DNA of 64,000 nt, taken from assembly GCA_034769895.1 (NCBI GenBank), contig CM068367.1, positions 706,708,885 to 706,772,884 on the forward strand. The letters are read 5' to 3'. Below, piece after piece: positions 62,356 through 64,000 of this stretch. Source of the stretch: Magicicada septendecula. Taxonomy: Eukaryota > Arthropoda > Insecta > Hemiptera > Cicadidae. Each line of letters begins with the position of its first letter. The first letter of the stretch is position 1. The notes under the pieces are model-generated. The model made no database searches, was not told the origin of the DNA, and worked only from the letters and a program-made list of their open reading frames with translations. The position numbers were made by a program, and so were the translations under genes.

Positions 62356-64000
62356 TTTAACCCTTCTTTCTCTTTTTTTATGTTTATTAGTTTAAAATAA
62401 TTTCTTCTGAATTATATAGTAAGGTGTTCTTATTTATTTTTGAATTTTGTGGTTTTTTAAATTGATTCCACATAATTTCTCTGAAGTATCGTGTAATTAG
62501 TTTATTTCATTTAATAGTTAGTTTAATATATTTTAATTAGTTTCTCATTATTTTCCTTTTATTTGCTTGATTCTGTATCCATAAAATCCATCCCTTTTCT
62601 CTATATTCTGTTTGGAATCTGTTTAACCGTGGTCCATTATTTTCTCTGTACTGATTGTTCGGATTTCTCTAGCGTGTACAATTATTTCCGTCCTTGTGAC
62701 GTGTCTCACTATCATCTGGTTCTTCCATCTTGTCGCTATAAAATTTTCATTTATGCTAAAGTTTACCATCGTCTTTCGAACTGATTCTTCCGTACTGTTT
62801 CTTAATCGTTCGAATGGTTCATACATAATCTCCATAAGTCCTCCATGCTCCTCGGTTAGTTTTGGCTTTTTCGGTCCTTCTACTCTATCTGGGAACTCAA
62901 TTGTGGTTCGTTTAGAGTTTCTTAATTGCCTTACTTCTCTTGGTTTCGTAATTGGTATATTATGCAGCTTAACTAATCCCCCTTTAATCATCTCCAATCC
63001 TTCCCGTGTATTCATTAATTTCCTTTGACGTTTTTGCCTTATTTTCATTGTCTTCATTTCATTGTTAACCCGCTCTATTCTTCCGGCTATGTTGATTCGT
63101 ACTTTGTTTAATTTTTCTTGGGTTTTTGCTTGTATCTCCTTTACTCTAGTATCGTTATGGTTTCCTATTTGGTTTATTTTGGCCTCTACTTCCACTCTGA
63201 GTTGTATGATGGTTTCATCTGTCTTTTCTAGACCTACCTTAGTTTTAGTTATTTGCTGTCTTACTTCCTCTTCATAATCATCCACCCTTTTGCTAAGTGT
63301 TTCATTGACATTTATAATCCTTTCATTGATGACTTCCCTCAACACTTGGTTTTGTTCATTGATGATTTGCCGCGACTCCTTATTATTGTTTTCAATTCTT
63401 TTGTCTCTTTGTTTGTTATTTTCCTGAATCTGCTTTAAGCTCTCATAGTTCCTGTTAAGCCTTTCATTAATTTGGTTTAATCTTTCATTTATCAGCCAGT
63501 TATTCTCATCAGTTTCCTCTTTATTTTTGTCAAACTTCTCATTCATTAGTTTGATTAAATTCTCACTCAAAATTTCGTTTTGTTTCTTTGAGTTTTCGTT
63601 CATACTGTCTATTTTATTTTCTAGCTTTTCTGAATTTTCGTCAAATTTTTTATTTAATTCCTCCTTCTGTTTCTTGGAATCTTCTTTAATACTGTCTATT
63701 TTCTCATTAGTTTGTTTATTTTGTTCCTCCATTCTACTCATTAATTCCATTAATTTTTCCCAATTTATTCCTCCTCTGGCTTCCTCTTTATCGCCCGCCT
63801 GTTGTTCTATTTCGGTGTCTGTAACTACCTCTGCTTCTTCTTCCCGTCTATCTTCTTCCGTTTTTAGGTCCTTCGCTATCCTTTTAGAAACACCTCTCGT
63901 ATGCATTCCTGTGCCTCTAATAGTTGCCTGCTCCAGTTAAGTAATAGCGATATAGTCGATTTTTTTACTTAACTAAAGCCCACTCGTTGAGCGCCAATTT
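62151..64000 (-). repeat. Array unit 13 (group B, cut by the window end)
   Basis: The first 1,850 bp of a unit, ending at the primer-site-like junction upstream of gag. It has the 42-bp contraction of units 11-12 but not their 1-bp deletion, so its gag is open. The array continues beyond the window. Confidence 0.95.
62623..63906 (-). CDS. Gag-like coiled-coil protein, open 427-codon variant (unit 13)
   Basis: 427 codons: one of the three 14-residue coiled-coil repeats is missing in frame, so two heptads are lost and the phase is kept. Relative to the 441-residue form it has Ser for Leu192, Val for Ala202 and Lys for Glu436. It is the only open copy among units 11-13. Its start codon lies 94 bp from the end of the window. 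Confidence 0.58.
   Translation of the reverse strand: MHTRGVSKRIAKDLKTEEDRREEEAEVVTDTEIEQQAGDKEEARGGINWEKLMELMSRMEEQNKQTNEKIDSIKEDSKKQKEELNKKFDENSEKLENKIDSMNENSKKQNEILSENLIKLMNEKFDKNKEETDENNWLINERLNQINERLNRNYESLKQIQENNKQRDKRIENNNKESRQIINEQNQVLREVINERIINVNETLSKRVDDYEEEVRQQITKTKVGLEKTDETIIQLRVEVEAKINQIGNHNDTRVKEIQAKTQEKLNKVRINIAGRIERVNNEMKTMKIRQKRQRKLMNTREGLEMIKGGLVKLHNIPITKPREVRQLRNSKRTTIEFPDRVEGPKKPKLTEEHGGLMEIMYEPFERLRNSTEESVRKTMVNFSINENFIATRWKNQMIVRHVTRTEIIVHAREIRTISTEKIMDHG

Larger units (their letters stand above)
1..64000 (-). repeat. Tandem array of a ~5.25-kb LTR-retrotransposon-derived unit
   Basis: The same sequence recurs head to tail about every 5,246-5,254 bp across the whole window, with only scattered substitutions and small indels between copies. 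Exceptions are unit 4 (6,998 bp, carrying an inserted element), unit 10 (2,756 bp, deletion) and units 11-12 (5,202 bp). All copies share one orientation. The minus strand carries the only element-like coding sequence: a Gag-like ORF followed by a protease remnant. A polypurine tract and a primer-site-like junction delimit an LTR-like block, so the array alternates LTR and internal region. Such arrays are expected from unequal recombination between LTRs. That mechanism is inferred; the periodicity is seen directly. Confidence 0.97.

Noticed and set aside
1-64000. Multicopy host gene cluster (rDNA, histone) or viral integration
   Set aside because: No rRNA-like or histone-like sequence, no other conserved gene, and the structure is explained by a degenerate LTR element.
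1-64000. CRISPR arrays, operons, ribosome binding sites
   Set aside because: The sequence is eukaryotic repeat DNA. The repeats are kilobase units without spacer structure.

Overview
The window is eukaryotic repeat DNA. It is strongly AT-rich, has no bacterial gene organisation, and holds two retroelement classes. The Penelope-like insertion and the tRNA-Lys-type primer site suggest an animal, most likely an arthropod. That assignment is an inference; no host gene is present to fix the species.

Layout: the whole 64 kb is one head-to-tail array of a ~5.25-kb unit. There are twelve units plus a partial thirteenth, with unit starts at 1, 5251, 10505, 15756, 22754, 28005, 33252, 38498, 43745, 48991, 51747, 56949 and 62151. 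The phase is arbitrary, set by the first base of the window. Read on the minus strand, each unit looks like a decayed Ty3/gypsy-type LTR retrotransposon. It has a ~2.69-kb LTR-like block, a primer-binding-site-like junction present in four degenerate copies, a short leader with a perfect stem-loop, a coiled-coil Gag-like ORF (441 codons when intact), a stop-ridden aspartic-protease remnant, a deleted pol, and a GGAGGGGGAG polypurine tract against the next LTR. The array therefore reads LTR-internal-LTR-internal, the structure expected when recombination between LTRs amplifies an element in tandem.

Two sequence groups exist. Group A (units 1, 2, 3, 5) carries a 4-bp TTAA frameshift in gag. Group B (units 4, 6-13) does not. 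Units 3-4 and 5-6 are a two-unit duplication, which explains why group A unit 5 sits between units 4 and 6. Unit 10 has lost almost the whole LTR through a ~2.49-kb deletion at a 6-bp microhomology. Units 11-13 lost one 14-residue repeat from gag. Gag is open in units 4, 6, 7, 8, 10 and 13 and frameshifted elsewhere.

Unit 4 alone carries a 1,739-bp, 5'-truncated Penelope-like element (20683-22421, plus strand). It is flanked by a 12-bp target-site duplication and encodes reverse transcriptase plus a GIY-YIG endonuclease. A hammerhead-ribozyme-like fold overlaps its stop codon. Its absence from the sister unit 6 places the insertion after the two-unit duplication. Nothing in the window looks like a working host gene; the biology here is array evolution and nested retroelements.
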